Source: Halisarca cf. caerulea
Taxonomy: Eukaryota > Porifera > Demospongiae > Chondrillida > Halisarcidae
Reading direction: 5' to 3'
NCBI GenBank assembly: GCA_963170055.1
Contig: CAUJGJ010000004.1
Span: forward strand, 1,547,612-1,610,111
DNA: 62,500 bases
The stretch's first letter is position 1, and each line of letters starts with the position of its first letter. The notes under the pieces are model-generated. The model had not been told where the DNA came from and did no database searches. It worked only from the letters and a program-made list of their open reading frames with translations. The translations under genes were made by a program, and so were the position numbers. Positions 1-45,223 of the stretch are shown one piece after another.

Positions 1-72
1 TCACACGGGGGGTCTAAAATTTTAAAATTCTAGACCCCCAGGGGGGCCTAGAACGAGGGGGGGGGCAAAATG
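1..72. repeat. Small palindrome in G/C-run sequence
   Basis: GGGGGTCTAAAATTTT at about 8-23 faces a near-complementary copy ending ..CTAGACCCCC at about 40, then runs of G. No gene seen. Confidence 0.5.
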
Positions 73-85
73 TTAGGACACCGTT

Positions 86-303
86 TCGAAGGTAAAAGTC
101 GTATTCCTGTCAGGATTCGTCCGCACAACAAATATGGCGTCTCGTAGGCTTGTATACGGGCCATTTTCGTAATTTCGCCAGAGGAGCCCTACAGTCTCTT
201 TCCAGATCCTACAGTTGACGATCGTGAACAGTTGCCCGCAGTCAGTCACAGCGTGTGTCAGTGAACTGCGAACGAAAAATCGGCCTACTTTTATTCTAAT
301 AAG
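86..303. repeat. Dispersed repeat, copy 1 of 2
   Basis: Clearly similar, same orientation, to about 31785-32010. Shared blocks include GTCAGGATTCGTC, GGTCTCTTTCCAGA-like and AAAAATCGGCCTA. The family is unknown to me. Confidence 0.7.
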
Positions 304-454
304 ATTATGTTGTGGATGGACATATGTATCATGCAATGATTATTGCTGCACTCTATAAGTCAGTTTACATGCTCTTCCATACACATGCACAATCACCAGG
401 CACTCGCTCAGGCATGTATGCAAGCTGGTATTATAAAAAACACCCGTGCAAGCG

Positions 455-495
455 CACGCACACACACACATGTATGCACGCACACACACACGTTT

Positions 496-565
<70 letters not shown>

Positions 566-582
566 ACACATTTGCACACACT

Positions 583-619
<37 letters not shown>
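455..619. repeat. (CA)n microsatellite
   Basis: Nearly pure CA with a few TTTG and CTAAA interruptions. Confidence 0.97.
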
Positions 620-620
<1 letters not shown>

Positions 621-1429
621 TGGGCATAAGATCGCAAGTGCTGAGTCGTTTTAGTGACGTTTTCTGTTGTCATTGTAGGTCCGTCGCTTGCTCATATGTG
701 ACCAGATTGGATGTTAACTAATTCTTCATGCAGAATTTTAGTCTTCTGCTATGGGGTGCCACATCATAGAACAAGCTATATTACAATTTACAACAACGCT
801 GGATATGGAACATTTTAATTTGCTACCATCCTGAGTTACAAGTAGTAAATTAAATGTTTTTTTTTGGGGGGGGGGGCAATTTCACTAATCTGGTCTTAAT
901 TCCAAAGGAAATGGCAAAACACCCATGCAGCAATCATCATGGAAATGTTAGCAAAATATACAGCTATAGCTATTGCGATTCAATGAATCATGTGAAAAGT
1001 ATCCTATAGAAAGCGTGGAATTTCCCCATTCAGCACCCTAAGCACTTCGTTTCCCTCTTAGCTCTCAGGGCTTCATCCTGTATGTGATAAATTTAATGAC
1101 AATTTAAGCCATCAGATATTCCTAGTGCATACTTCTTTCCCGTAATGAATGAGAACCTTGATAATAAAGCTACGAGCAGCTGCATAAAGCAGCCAGGAAA
1201 TTTCTCTCCCGAAATAGTAACTGCGTTAGACATCTAGGCTCCACTGTACTCTATGCTCAATAAAGCATTGTTATATAAGCATTATACTAGGTTGCTGACT
1301 GACCACCAGGGGCTATGGGCCACAATACACACACATTTCAAGGGACATAGTCAATTGCCTGAGGAGTAAAAAGTGGATAACCTATGGCTATAATAGATTA
1401 TCTGATTCAAAAGTACGTAAATGTAAATA
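620..1429. other. Region 3' of the kinesin gene, no gene seen
   Basis: AT-rich unique-looking sequence with short G runs. No convincing coding frame on either strand. Confidence 0.6.
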
Positions 1430-1607
1430 CAGTGGGCGCTGGTTTATCCGACCGCGCTTGTTGCTCATAAAATGTGTCGGATAAACCAGGTGTTGGATAA
1501 ATCAGGGTAAATAGTACACAGAGTGGTGATGGTGATGATTTGCAGCAGAGTGCCGGATAAATGAGGTTTCCGGATAAACCAGTGTCAGATAAACCAGGTG
1601 TGACTGT
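1430..1607. mobile_element. pogo/Tigger-like MITE, TA-flanked
   Basis: Begins CAGTGGGCGCTGGTTTATCC and ends ..CCAGGTGTGACTG between TA dinucleotides. It contains repeated GGATAAACCAG-type blocks in both orientations. A related copy lies at 58353-58525. No coding capacity. Confidence 0.75.
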
Positions 1608-1987
1608 ATATAAGTACACCAGTGAAAACTGATTTCGTAACAGTCACGGAGACATGGAATTTAAATACCATCTAAACACTGTCACAGATCATATCCATTT
1701 GAACAACATTACACGGAAACGAGTACAACAAATAATATTTTATATTCCAATTAAATAAAATTTTCCTATACGTGCAGTTCAAACAGAACATGCAAAAATA
1801 ATGGCCAACTGTGTCTTTCACAAATCATCATACATACTATAGACACCATATCATAAACATAAGAGAAACAGTAATAAGTACACTTTAATCACAAACACTA
1901 CAATCAGGATGGGTCACTCATTGACGATAACATTGTACAGAGGTCATTAATAGAGGTCTATTGGTGAGAATAAACAGTTACCCCATG

Positions 1988-36370
<34,383 letters not shown>

Positions 36371-36879
36371 CTGCATAGGATCAGAGTAGCTGGATAGAAC
36401 TACATACACATATATATTGTACATACAGCTCAGATGGTATACTGTTGGCTAAAATGTGGTCAGTATTTAATTTACTAAAATTTTACTAATTATGTGAAAT
36501 ATTCTTCATGTAATTTACTCTCTAGCAATGAAACCTGCAATTTTCTTTGTTAGGTCAGCAGAGAAATCCAAAGCCTTCCATACTTCAGCGGTGGTGTTGG
36601 GTTTAGCGATAAGGGAGTGTTCCGTATTTTAATGGTTCTAAGTATACTAGATTTTAAACAAGTGGTTTGCGTCATAATACATCATTACAACATGTGGGCT
36701 GATCATATGATCATTTTATTCTGTGGGACTTAAGCACGGTAATACAGCTTAAGGTTTATATTGTCGGTATTACTAAAAATAGGTATACTGTGAAACACTA
36801 GTCTCACTTCCTTCAGTAATGCTGGTCCACTACTATGCATGGGTTTGAGTTTAACATCAAAAGTTTTAAACAAAAGACC
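36371..36879. other. Region 5' of the first visible kinesin exon
   Basis: No kinesin N-terminal exon recognised. The intron continues beyond this point, possibly across the neighbouring transposon. Confidence 0.45.
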
Positions 36880-37395
36880 AAATGAATCTCACTTTCTAAT
36901 TCAATAAAGACACCATTACATGTCTTCGCATTTACCAGAATTGAAATGCCTTGGTGTTGTTCTAGATGACAGATGTCAATGTATTACGTAAGTAAAGAAG
37001 ATGAAAAGAAAGAGTCTGTCCCATTTTAAAAGGCTACATAACGTTTTGCCAACAGAAAACAAGAAGAAAATTTACAATGCAATGATCCTGCCATGCCTCG
37101 AATATTGCTCTATACTTTGGCAGGATTGTTTGGCAGAATTGAAAAGCAAGCTACGTAGAAAGAGTACGAAAATCATGGAATGCAGAAAATACTATCCCAG
37201 CCACCGCTAATATTGAGTGAGGCTTTGCGTCATCAATTGAAGGTTTAAACACTGCAGCACAAACAAGACATCTGTCGTTTGGTCCAGGTTCATAGATGTG
37301 TGCTCAAGAGGGTCCCAAATGAACTAGTGCAATTGTTTAACATGAATCATGTTGTGCAGAACAGTTTACAAACCAGAGGAAAAGACAAGCTGTTC
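36880..37395 (+). pseudogene. LINE reverse-transcriptase C-terminal fragment
   Basis: Frames LKCLGVVLDDRCQCIT, then KKMKRKSLSHFKRLHNVLPT, NKKKIYNAMILPCLEYCSIL and WQDCLAEL are typical of the region after the RT domain in Jockey/CR1-type LINEs. Interrupted by stops. Confidence 0.72.
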
Positions 37396-37422
37396 TATAT
37401 TCGATTTTAAACAGAATTTGGT

Positions 37423-37495
37423 ACCATGGCTCTTTGTGGTGTCCGTCATTTATCGCTCGTGTGATAAATGACGCGACACCATGAAGAGCCATGGT
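37423..37495. repeat. Hairpin, ~32-bp arms
   Basis: ACCATGGCTCTTTGTGGTGT.. and ..ACACCATGAAGAGCCATGGT with an 8-base loop; ATTTATC/GATAAAT at the loop. It lies 82 bp outside the CACTA-like element. Confidence 0.88.
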
Positions 37496-37576
37496 TTAAC
37501 TATCTTAACTAATGAAACTACAGTAACTGTTAAACGGGTACGTAGGTCAAATGTATGGAAAATTTTTAATGGAAAC

Positions 37577-37680
37577 CACTACCCAGGAAAGGGCGGCATC
37601 CAGCCACCTTGCGCCTCCCTAACGGACTTAATAGTTATGGAAGTCTAGGGCAACCAAACCTAGCCTAGCCTAGTTAGTCT
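37577..37680 (+). repeat. CACTA-like left terminal inverted repeat
   Basis: Pairs with 45030-45133. The inner edge reads CAACCAAACCTAGCCTAGCC then TAGTTAGTCT. Confidence 0.93.
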
Positions 37681-37734
37681 GGAAAGGAAGCTTTACACCC
37701 TTAACAGCAGACATAATGGTCAAATAAGTCTACA

Positions 37735-38160
37735 CTGGAAAAAATATTTCTTTAATTAAGAAGAAATGTGCACTTGATTTAAGAAGCTATAAGGCACTAG
37801 CAGGGGTAAGTGCTCAAGGGTTTCTTAAAATAAGAAAGTACTTAAAATAAGTATATAGTGAGTACTTAAAAGAAGTATATTATAACTATAGTAAATACTA
37901 CTTAATTTCAGCACAAAATTCATCTTTATTTAAGATACTGTATGCTCAGCCTCTTCAAAATAAGAGAATTAAATACAAATTTACATGAAATGTACGTAAA
38001 CATTTATATTTGTGATATACAAAAAAAAACTCAAAAAACTACAGAAAAGGTTCGTTTACAAAGTTGTTTACATGCAACATGCATATAATACGGTCTAAAC
38101 ATATGCACTCTAGTGTATATATATGATCTAAATCACATCAGAACTCAATGAAGTCATAGT
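37735..38160. other. Left subterminal region of the CACTA-like element
   Basis: AT-rich, with short TTAAGAAG, TACTTAAAATAAG and AAAGAAGTA-type repeats. No gene. A TTTATT (AATAAA on the minus strand) at 37925 could be the poly(A) signal of the SAM gene. Confidence 0.6.
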
Positions 38161-38179
38161 ATTCCACCTACAATGTTCA

Positions 38180-40294
38180 CTACTCCTGACCAGGGTCCAT
38201 GAGCTGAATTTGATCTGTCACAAAACCCTCATGGTCCAGTTGGGTGTCGTCATCATCGCCAGCACATGCATCCTCCACAATTTCCTGCTGACGTCTCATT
38301 TCACGAATAAAGTTATTGTACTGTATACCACCCTTTGAGCGTTCTTTCAATCCAAGCAGGCTACTCTGGAAAAACTCCATCACATCTTGAACATCAGATG
38401 CATACTTGACATTGTATAGATGACAAAACCCAATCAGCACTAAAAGCATAGATGCCAGGTTCACTCCAATTGGCAACCGTATCACAACTTTGTTGTCACA
38501 AAGTAAGTAGCATGCCAACATGTGCTCCATTGTTCCAAGCAGTGCAATGTATGGATCATTGCTAGGATGCTGCTTCCTACACACATCAAGGGACTGCAAA
38601 AAGATAAGCATTATGAGGCATGCAGAAAGTATGCATGGAGAGTGCTGCTGGCTGGATAAACTCACGTCATTTATGCACACAATCTGTTCCATTCTATGGG
38701 CAGTAGGGACACTGGATGATCTTGGTTTCAAGCGCTGAACAACTAGCTGCAAACAGTCGATTTCTATAAAGGCAAATATTAATTATATTACATATAATAA
38801 TTATTGTAGACTTATGAAGTATTATATATTATATACGTCATGCATTCTTACCATCGACAAGATGGAAGTCTGACTGCGTTTCATACAAGGTAGACTCTTC
38901 AACCAATGCTACAATGGATGGCATCAGGATAGTCAGCCACTTCTGCTGCACTGACTTAAATGCATCCAAAACTTCGGGTATATCAGCAAATTTGATATTC
39001 GCATCAGTTTCACATTTGTGAAATAGCTCTTGCAGAATCTAAAGAGAAAGTCCAATAGAACGTATGTCTTATGGACAAATTGAGCAATGATGAAGTCAAA
39101 CTTACAAAAATTGGTTGCTTGAAACAAGGATACATGCTAACCGTCTTCGATATTCGTAAGTGGGTGCTCTTTTCTTTCAAGCATGACATATCCCTAAACT
39201 TATATGTACTGGAAAGTAATTGTGCTATTTTGTCGTTGTCCCAATCACTTTTTGCTTTTTTGAGCTCCAGCTCTAGCTCAGTCACATCATCAGGCACTGT
39301 GAGTACATCCTCTTGCTCACATTCTTCTTCTGAGAAAAGGTCCACTTGCGATTGGTTACACTGAGATGCACTGCCCTTCACTCTCTTTGTCACCACACCA
39401 AGTATTTTTCTGTTATTGAAAGTATTATTTTGAAACCACTTGATTATCTGACGATTGAGGGTAGCCTGTATGCAGAAGTGATTTTTAAACTCATAATATA
39501 GATACATATCCAATCAAATTGGCTCTAAACACTTACTTCTGGTACCCCAGCAACTGCTAGGCCTTCAGGATCCCCCAAGCTTTTGGGTGCAAGCTTGTAC
39601 AACATAGTGCCAAGTTCTCTTTTGTCTTTATTCGTAGGTGAACTATTTGGACGGTACTGCTGACAGTGGCCATTCAACGCTCGACAGGATTCCCTAATCA
39701 GCTTGTTCCTTACTGCTGTCGTGTGGAATGCATCATTTTTTATGGCTTTGGCTACATCAGGTGGGAATTTAGGCAATGAGAAAGACTCCATGATGTTCTT
39801 ACTGTGACAGTTTCGTTTGGCACCCGGAATTGAGTCAGAACCAAAAGACCTTTTGGAAGTGGCTTTTTGGACAGCTGTTTGACTTACTGACGTAATGTCA
39901 CTAAGAGATGATATATCGGCATCAGACTCCAATGAACTGCTCGATAGAGAACTGGGAGCTTGTCTGAAGAGAAGAATTTCCCTGTATAATCTGCTGACAA
40001 GGAGAAATTGTTTTTTCTCGGGGTAAATACTGGCAATGTCTTCACGGCTTAATGCTACGAAGGCTGCACCATCAATTTCTCTTTCTGCAGAAGGTTTGAG
40101 TCCGGCGATGGAGGAACAAAACCCGGCAGGGCCGTAACGACGGTCAAACTCAAGCTAACCCTCGAAATTAACGTAATGAACTCACCTAGGATTTCCTCGG
40201 TCTGATTCTCGTCCAGGACTTTTTTGTTTATCAGGAAATCACATAATTCATGAGACGTGAGACAATCCAGGGATTTGCTGCTTCTCGCCGCCAT
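38180..40294 (-). CDS. SAM-domain protein carried by the transposon (571 aa, 6 exons)
   Basis: Exons: 40186-40294, 39537-40084, 39106-39465, 38852-39038, 38666-38763, 38180-38593. They total 1716 bases, all phases agree and no internal stop occurs. Residues ~10-75 form a SAM-like domain split by intron 1 (LTSHELCDFLINKKVLDENQ, DGAAFVALSREDIASI, FLLVSRLYREI). A Ser-rich linker follows, then conserved helical segments (SFSLPKFPPDVAKAI, LGTMLYKLAPKSLGDPEGLA, ELELELKKAKSDWDNDKIAQ) that recall SAMD3-like proteins. The role is unknown. SAM domains oligomerise or bind partners, so I infer a transposition cofactor, DNA-binding helper or silencing evader. It is transcribed divergently from the transposase. 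Confidence 0.88.
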
Positions 40295-40427
40295 AATTCG
40301 CTTAAAGCCAAAGCCCGCGCATTTCGCGTGTAAATTCGAATTGATTGGTTAGCGGCGCTATACCCCTATTTTTACCCTTTTGTGTGGGCGTGGACGGAGC
40401 TAGGTCTTGGTACAGGTGGCAAAGAGA
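40295..40427. promoter_or_regulatory. Bidirectional promoter between SAM gene and transposase
   Basis: 133 bases separate the two ATGs. It contains GATTGGTTA (inverted CCAAT box) near 40341 and TATACCCCTA near 40359. Its position implies co-regulation; the elements are inferred from motifs only. Confidence 0.6.
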
Positions 40428-43400
40428 ATGGCCGTACAGTCGCAGGTTTCGTCGGTCTGGTATTGTCCACAGATGACTTTATGTGGAGCCAAATATAGAA
40501 CCCTTTCCCAAGTCGTTTCACATGTTCGGAGTACTCACAGTGAAGAAAGTATTGTCTGCAATATCGAAGCGACCTGCCAGAAATCGTTCAGGACGGCTGG
40601 AGCCTGGTATTGGCACATCAGACACCATCACAGTAACGTTTATGGTGTAGCAAAGCGAAGCAGGTTTGACTCTACCGTTGAAGTTATTCATAATGATGAT
40701 GCTGTTCATAGTGATGGTGATATAGAGAATGCTGGTGGTCACAGTGATGACGGTGATATTATTGATAATTTGATGCCTGACTGTAATGATGGTGAGCTAT
40801 TAGATGAAGCTGATAGACATGGGCATGCTGAACATAATAATATGGATGAAAGTGATGGTGAAATTGAAGTTAGGAATGATGTGAATCACTGTGCTATATA
40901 TGATTCTATTGATCAAAGAAAAGATGTAAGGGATGTGGCAATGGACTGGCTGATCAAACTTCGACTAGTTCACCGCATCTCAAACACAGCACTGTCTGAT
41001 GTCATTGAACTGGCTGGAGATGTTCATATGTACTATTGTGATCAAATTAAGAAAACTTTGCAAGCAGTTTCAAAACAACTTTGCAACACATGTAGTTTCT
41101 CCTGCCTACCTCTACTGGATGACTGTTTGTCTGATTGTATGTCAATGGATGACTTGAGGAAATTGTCCTCTCGCTATCAGCAGCAAATTTTCATGAGAGA
41201 AAAGTATTCTTATGTGGTTAGCAGTTTCAAAGGTACTCATACATGTCCCCATGTGTTAACCTTATACTTTCCATATAATATAGGATCCAGTTTGGCATGA
41301 GTTACCATCAGCGGCTAGTAGTAGTGCAATCAATCCACCTCGCAATGGCTTTTACTATGTGCCCATATTGGACTCATTGCAGTGTCTTTTAAGACATAGT
41401 CAAGTTGCTGAACAGGTAATTATATAGTGTGACTATAATAGTATTGTACAGTGTATCATTCTGCATGTACACCTCCTGTACAGGTTGAATCTGGATCACA
41501 TAGTTATGGCACAGGCTTGTTGCATGATTTGTCTGATGGCACCTTTGTTCACGAGAGTACTTTTTTCAGGAGTAGTCCAACTGCCCTCCAGATCATTCTG
41601 TATTATGACGAGTTTACTGCTGTTAATCCAATGGCCCCAACAAGTCGCCAATACAAATTAGGTATATCCTTTTGATTTACAGTTTGTATGAGGTGCATAC
41701 ATATAAAAAATATATATCTTGGTACCTGCATACAATTATAGGTGCAGTATACTTCACTCTTGCTAACCTGGATCCTGGTCAACGTTCAAAACTTGAGGCC
41801 ATACACCTTGTCTCGCTGTTTCACTATTCACTGCTAAATGCTCATTCATTTGATGAAGTGTTGCGCCCACTCGTACGGGATGTTAAAGATTTACAAGAGG
41901 TTAGTTCAAATACTTGCTGCATGTGACAGTCTCTTGCATGCAGATGCATGTCTTGGTTTAGCTAGAAGTGTATGTATATTTATGGAATTGTGCAATATGT
42001 TACAGAATGGTCATATGTTTGAAATATGTGGAACGAAGAAGAATATCAAGGGCACCATACTTTGTGTTGTGGGAGATACGCCTGCTCTGGCTTTGGTGGG
42101 GGGGTTCAAAGCAGGTGTAGGCTTTGCTGACAAGAAGTGTCGGCACTGTATGGCTAACAATGATCAGATTCAGACAAAGGTGAGTTTTATATACGGTACA
42201 GTATATATCAAGCCATTCATTTGGAACTTTGGAATTAAGAATGTAATGTTTATATGCTTCACTGTAAAATAGTTCACTGAAGAGGAATTTACACTTCGAA
42301 GTATGCAATCACATGTAAAACATTGTGACAACATGGAGAAAGCTGGGATTCGTGACAGTGAAAGAAAGACATTGTCAAAGCAATATGGAGTTACTAGAAG
42401 GAGCTTACTTTGCAGCATTCCAGGTTTCGATGTCACTAAACAGCTACCTCTTGACATAATGCATGTTTTATTTGAAGGTTTGTTTCATCTGCAAATCAAG
42501 CTTTTCCTTGGACACATTATTGATAATCTACAGGTTAGTCTATGCAGCTCTATCATGTAGCCGGGGGGGGGAGGTAGCTGTTATCGATTATGACATGTAA
42601 CCTTTAATATTTGTGTAGCTATTGACACTCTCAGAATTCAACCACAATTTAAAGACATTTAACTTCGCCTATTTTGAAGACAGGCCTCATCCTATTACTA
42701 GTGCAGCACTCTCCAAAGGCATCCTTGGACAAACAGGCAAGTAATGTGTGGATGCATGGGGGTATATATATATTATGCATCATGCATATTTATACTTTGC
42801 ATAATCTGCAGCTCATGAGATTTGGCAGCTGTATCACATCATCCCATTTCTGATTGGTGATTGTGTGCCCAAAAGTGATCCTCATCTGGCCTGCTATCTG
42901 TTACTTCAAGAAATATCCAGCATTCTTTGTTCGGATATCATCACTGAAGACCTTCCACCATATCTCCGTGTACTGATACAAGAGTACCTTTCATCACTGA
43001 AGACATTGTATCCTACCGTGAACCTTCCTCCCAAGGCTCATTATTTAGTCCACTGCCCATCTTACTTGAAAAGGTATAATATACGTACTATACGACAATG
43101 CAATTTCTTAGGTTATGTAAATGTACTAAAATTAAGCTATAGTGCACGAATCTACTATGTAATTGTTTGCAATGCATGCATTCTCTGCTTTCTGTAGATT
43201 CGGACCTATGTGTCGTACGTGGTCCATGAGGTTTGAGGGGAAACACAGAGAATTTAAACAGCTTTGTAGGAAGACCAGCTTTAAAAACCTTCTTAAAACG
43301 CTTGTCAACCACCACCAATGCCGTATAGCATATCTAATGCAACAAAGTGTTGCTTTTGCAGAATTGCAATGCAAAGTTGGAGGTGCAAGTGAGTGATGTA

Positions 43401-43998
43401 TATATACTTTTGTGGTTTCAGTTATTGGTTGATTTTTTTTACTTATATGAAATTATATGTAATATTATATAATGCACAATGCAGGTACATGTTGTCGTAC
43501 CGATGAGCTGGACTATTCTAGTGAATTGCAAGACTTATTCACGTCCTCCCATGTGCAACCTCAAAGTCTGCCTTCTACTGTTACAAGGTTGGCATGTATA
43601 TTTCATATATAGTGCAATTGGCGACATCCCTTTTTGTACCCAATGCATGCAGACACAGTTATGCAACTGTTCTTGGAACTTGCTATCGTGTATTGAAATG
43701 CTACTTGTTCTTGGCATCCGAAGAATGCGATGGAGAAGTTGTACCTGTTTTCGGAAGACTGGAAGATGTTATGCAAGTGCAAGATGATATCATATTTGTT
43801 TGCCGACGCATGAAAACTGTAGCTTTTGATTCATACTATGGTGCCTTTTGTGTACAAGATTTGCAAGCTGAATGTTTCTCTTGTTTTTTTGCACAATCTC
43901 TCAAGTGCCATTATTTGTTCAATGTAACTAGCATTGGTAGTAAAATGTACATTAAGTCCAAATTTGACTTAAGTGGCTATTTGCAATATGAATTGTAA
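40428..43998 (+). CDS. C2H2 + tnp2/CACTA-like DDE transposase (903 aa, 11 exons)
   Basis: Exons: 40428-41216, 41284-41415, 41484-41661, 41742-41899, 42006-42179, 42273-42533, 42619-42736, 42812-43073, 43198-43388, 43485-43587, 43653-43998. They total 2712 bases, all in phase, with no stop until TAA. Residues ~13-65 hold two C2H2 fingers (CPQMTLC..H..H, CNIEATC..H..H). A very acidic linker follows. The RNase-H-like core has IILYYDEFTAVNP (Asp349), VVGDTPALALVGGFKAG (Asp443), CRHC, LPLDIMHVLFEG (Asp538, Glu545), then GPMCRTWSMRFEGKH (Glu704), which resembles plant tnp2 plus DUF4218. It catalyses excision and insertion of the element. The start is the ATG at 40428; a GTG/TTG read-through upstream is not used. 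Intron 7 is GC-AG. Exon 1's donor is chosen by phase (GTG|GTTAGC). Confidence 0.9.
42737..42811 (+). other. GC-AG intron in the transposase gene
   Basis: ACAG|GCAAGTAATG ... TCTGCAG|CTC. Only the GC donor keeps the reading frame (..GQT-AHEIWQLYH); the nearby GTAATG gives a stop. Confidence 0.82.
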
Positions 43999-44519
43999 TC
44001 TATATAGTTCTATAATAATTATTAATTTTCATTCATGAATATTATCATACTAATTAATATTGTCATGTGATGAAGATTTTAGCTCATGCAGTATGCGTAA
44101 TTTATTTAAAATGGCGTTGCAAGCATACACTGCATGACATTGACATACTGTATACATATGCAAAGTATTTGTATTTAAAGAAAACCAATAGAGTATATAT
44201 TTCATTTATAGTATACAATACAGTCAAGCTTCTTAAAGAAAGAAACATTTTTTTCAGGTCTTCTATATATTAGTTAAGAGATGAACTAATTTATTATAAT
44301 TCTAATATAAATAAGAAATGACACTGACTTTTTAACTAAAGAAGACTTACTAATAGACTAAGTATTTTTCTAGCCTAATATAGTATATATACTGTTAAGA
44401 AAACCATTGGCAAGTGGAATTCATGTAAATTATAGAGCAATTACAACAGCTAGCTTAATTCTTGAGAAACTTGCAGTTATCTCCATGCATGATACTATAT
44501 AATAAGAAAAACAAGTGAA
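43999..44519. other. AT-rich 3' region of the transposase, no gene seen
   Basis: AT-rich sequence with early, decayed versions of the AAGAAA-ACCAAGTGAAATT repeat. No coding frame. Confidence 0.6.
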
Positions 44520-44940
44520 ATTTCTTCTATATATTAGAACATCCACAACAGGCTTCTTAAATAAAGAAACAGATTTTTCTATGTTACTATAGTTAAGAAA
44601 ACCAAGTGAAATTTCTTCTATATATTAGAACATCCACCGCAGGCTTCTTGAATAAAGAAACAAATTTTCTATGTTACTATAGTTAAGAAAACTAAGTGAA
44701 ATTTCTTCTTTATATTGGAACATTCACAACAGAACCTCCTTAAATAAAGTAACAGATTTTTCTGTTACTATAGTTAAGAAAACCAAGTGAAATTCTTCTA
44801 TAATATAGAACATCCACGACAGAAGCTTCTTGAATAAAGAAACAGATTTTTCCATGATACTACATTTAAGAAAACCAAGTGAAATTGTTCTATATATTAG
44901 AACATCCACAACAGAAGCCTCTTGAATAAAGAATTTTTTT
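44520..44940. repeat. Five ~91-bp subterminal repeats
   Basis: The unit includes AGAACATCCACAACAGAAGC, TTGAATAAAGAAACAGATTT and AGTTAAGAAAACCAAGTGAA. Unit starts at about 44536, 44627, 44717, 44807 and 44899. Subterminal repeats of this kind are transposase-binding arrays in CACTA elements. Confidence 0.9.
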
Positions 44941-44949
44941 TTCCAGTGT

Positions 44950-45062
44950 AGGGCAACCAAACCTAGCCTAGCCTAGTTAGTCTACTGTGGGGAAAAACAG
45001 CCATGAGGAACAGTGGACTTCCGCACAGTAGACTAACTAGGCTAGGCTAGGTTTGGTTGCCC
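44950..45062. repeat. Inverted duplication of the inner TIR end
   Basis: GGGCAACCAAACCTAGCCTA and following bases (to ~44988) are repeated in inverted form to ~45062, with ~35 bases between (AACAGCCATGAGGAACAGTG). This makes a strong hairpin just inside the right TIR. Confidence 0.9.
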
Positions 45063-45133
45063 TAGACTTCCATAATCATTAGGTCCGTTAGGGAGGCATG
45101 AGGCGACTGGATGCTGCCCTTTCCTGGGTAGTG
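45030..45133 (-). repeat. CACTA-like right terminal inverted repeat
   Basis: Inverse of 37577-37680; ends ..CCTGGGTAGTG. Confidence 0.93.
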
Positions 45134-45223
45134 GTTTCCATTAAAAACTTTCCATATCTTAACTAATATTTTCCCACGGATTGGTGCGCAATATAATTTA
45201 TTAGGATCAGCACATTTTTGAAG

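Larger units (their letters stand above)
37577..45133. mobile_element. CACTA/EnSpm-like autonomous DNA transposon with SAM-protein and transposase genes
   Basis: The left end 37577-37680 begins CACTACCCAGGAAAGGGC and the right end 45030-45133 ends GCCCTTTCCTGGGTAGTG. The two are inverted over ~104 bases at roughly 90% identity. CACTA..TAGTG termini, tnp2-like transposase and subterminal repeats (left AAGTACTTAAAATAAG types, right five ~91-bp units) fit the CACTA superfamily. Inverted similarity extends 23 bases beyond CACTA on both sides (TATGGAAAATTTTTAATGG type), so either the true ends lie there or the element sits inside an older palindrome. Both genes read through intact, which suggests a young, perhaps active copy. 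Confidence 0.9.

Noticed and set aside
312..654. Long His/Thr and Cys/Val frames over CA arrays (also at 2.3-2.7, 4.1, 8.4, 16.7, 23.5, 35.5, 55.3 kb)
   Set aside because: They are translations of (CA)n/(TG)n microsatellites in all frames, not genes.
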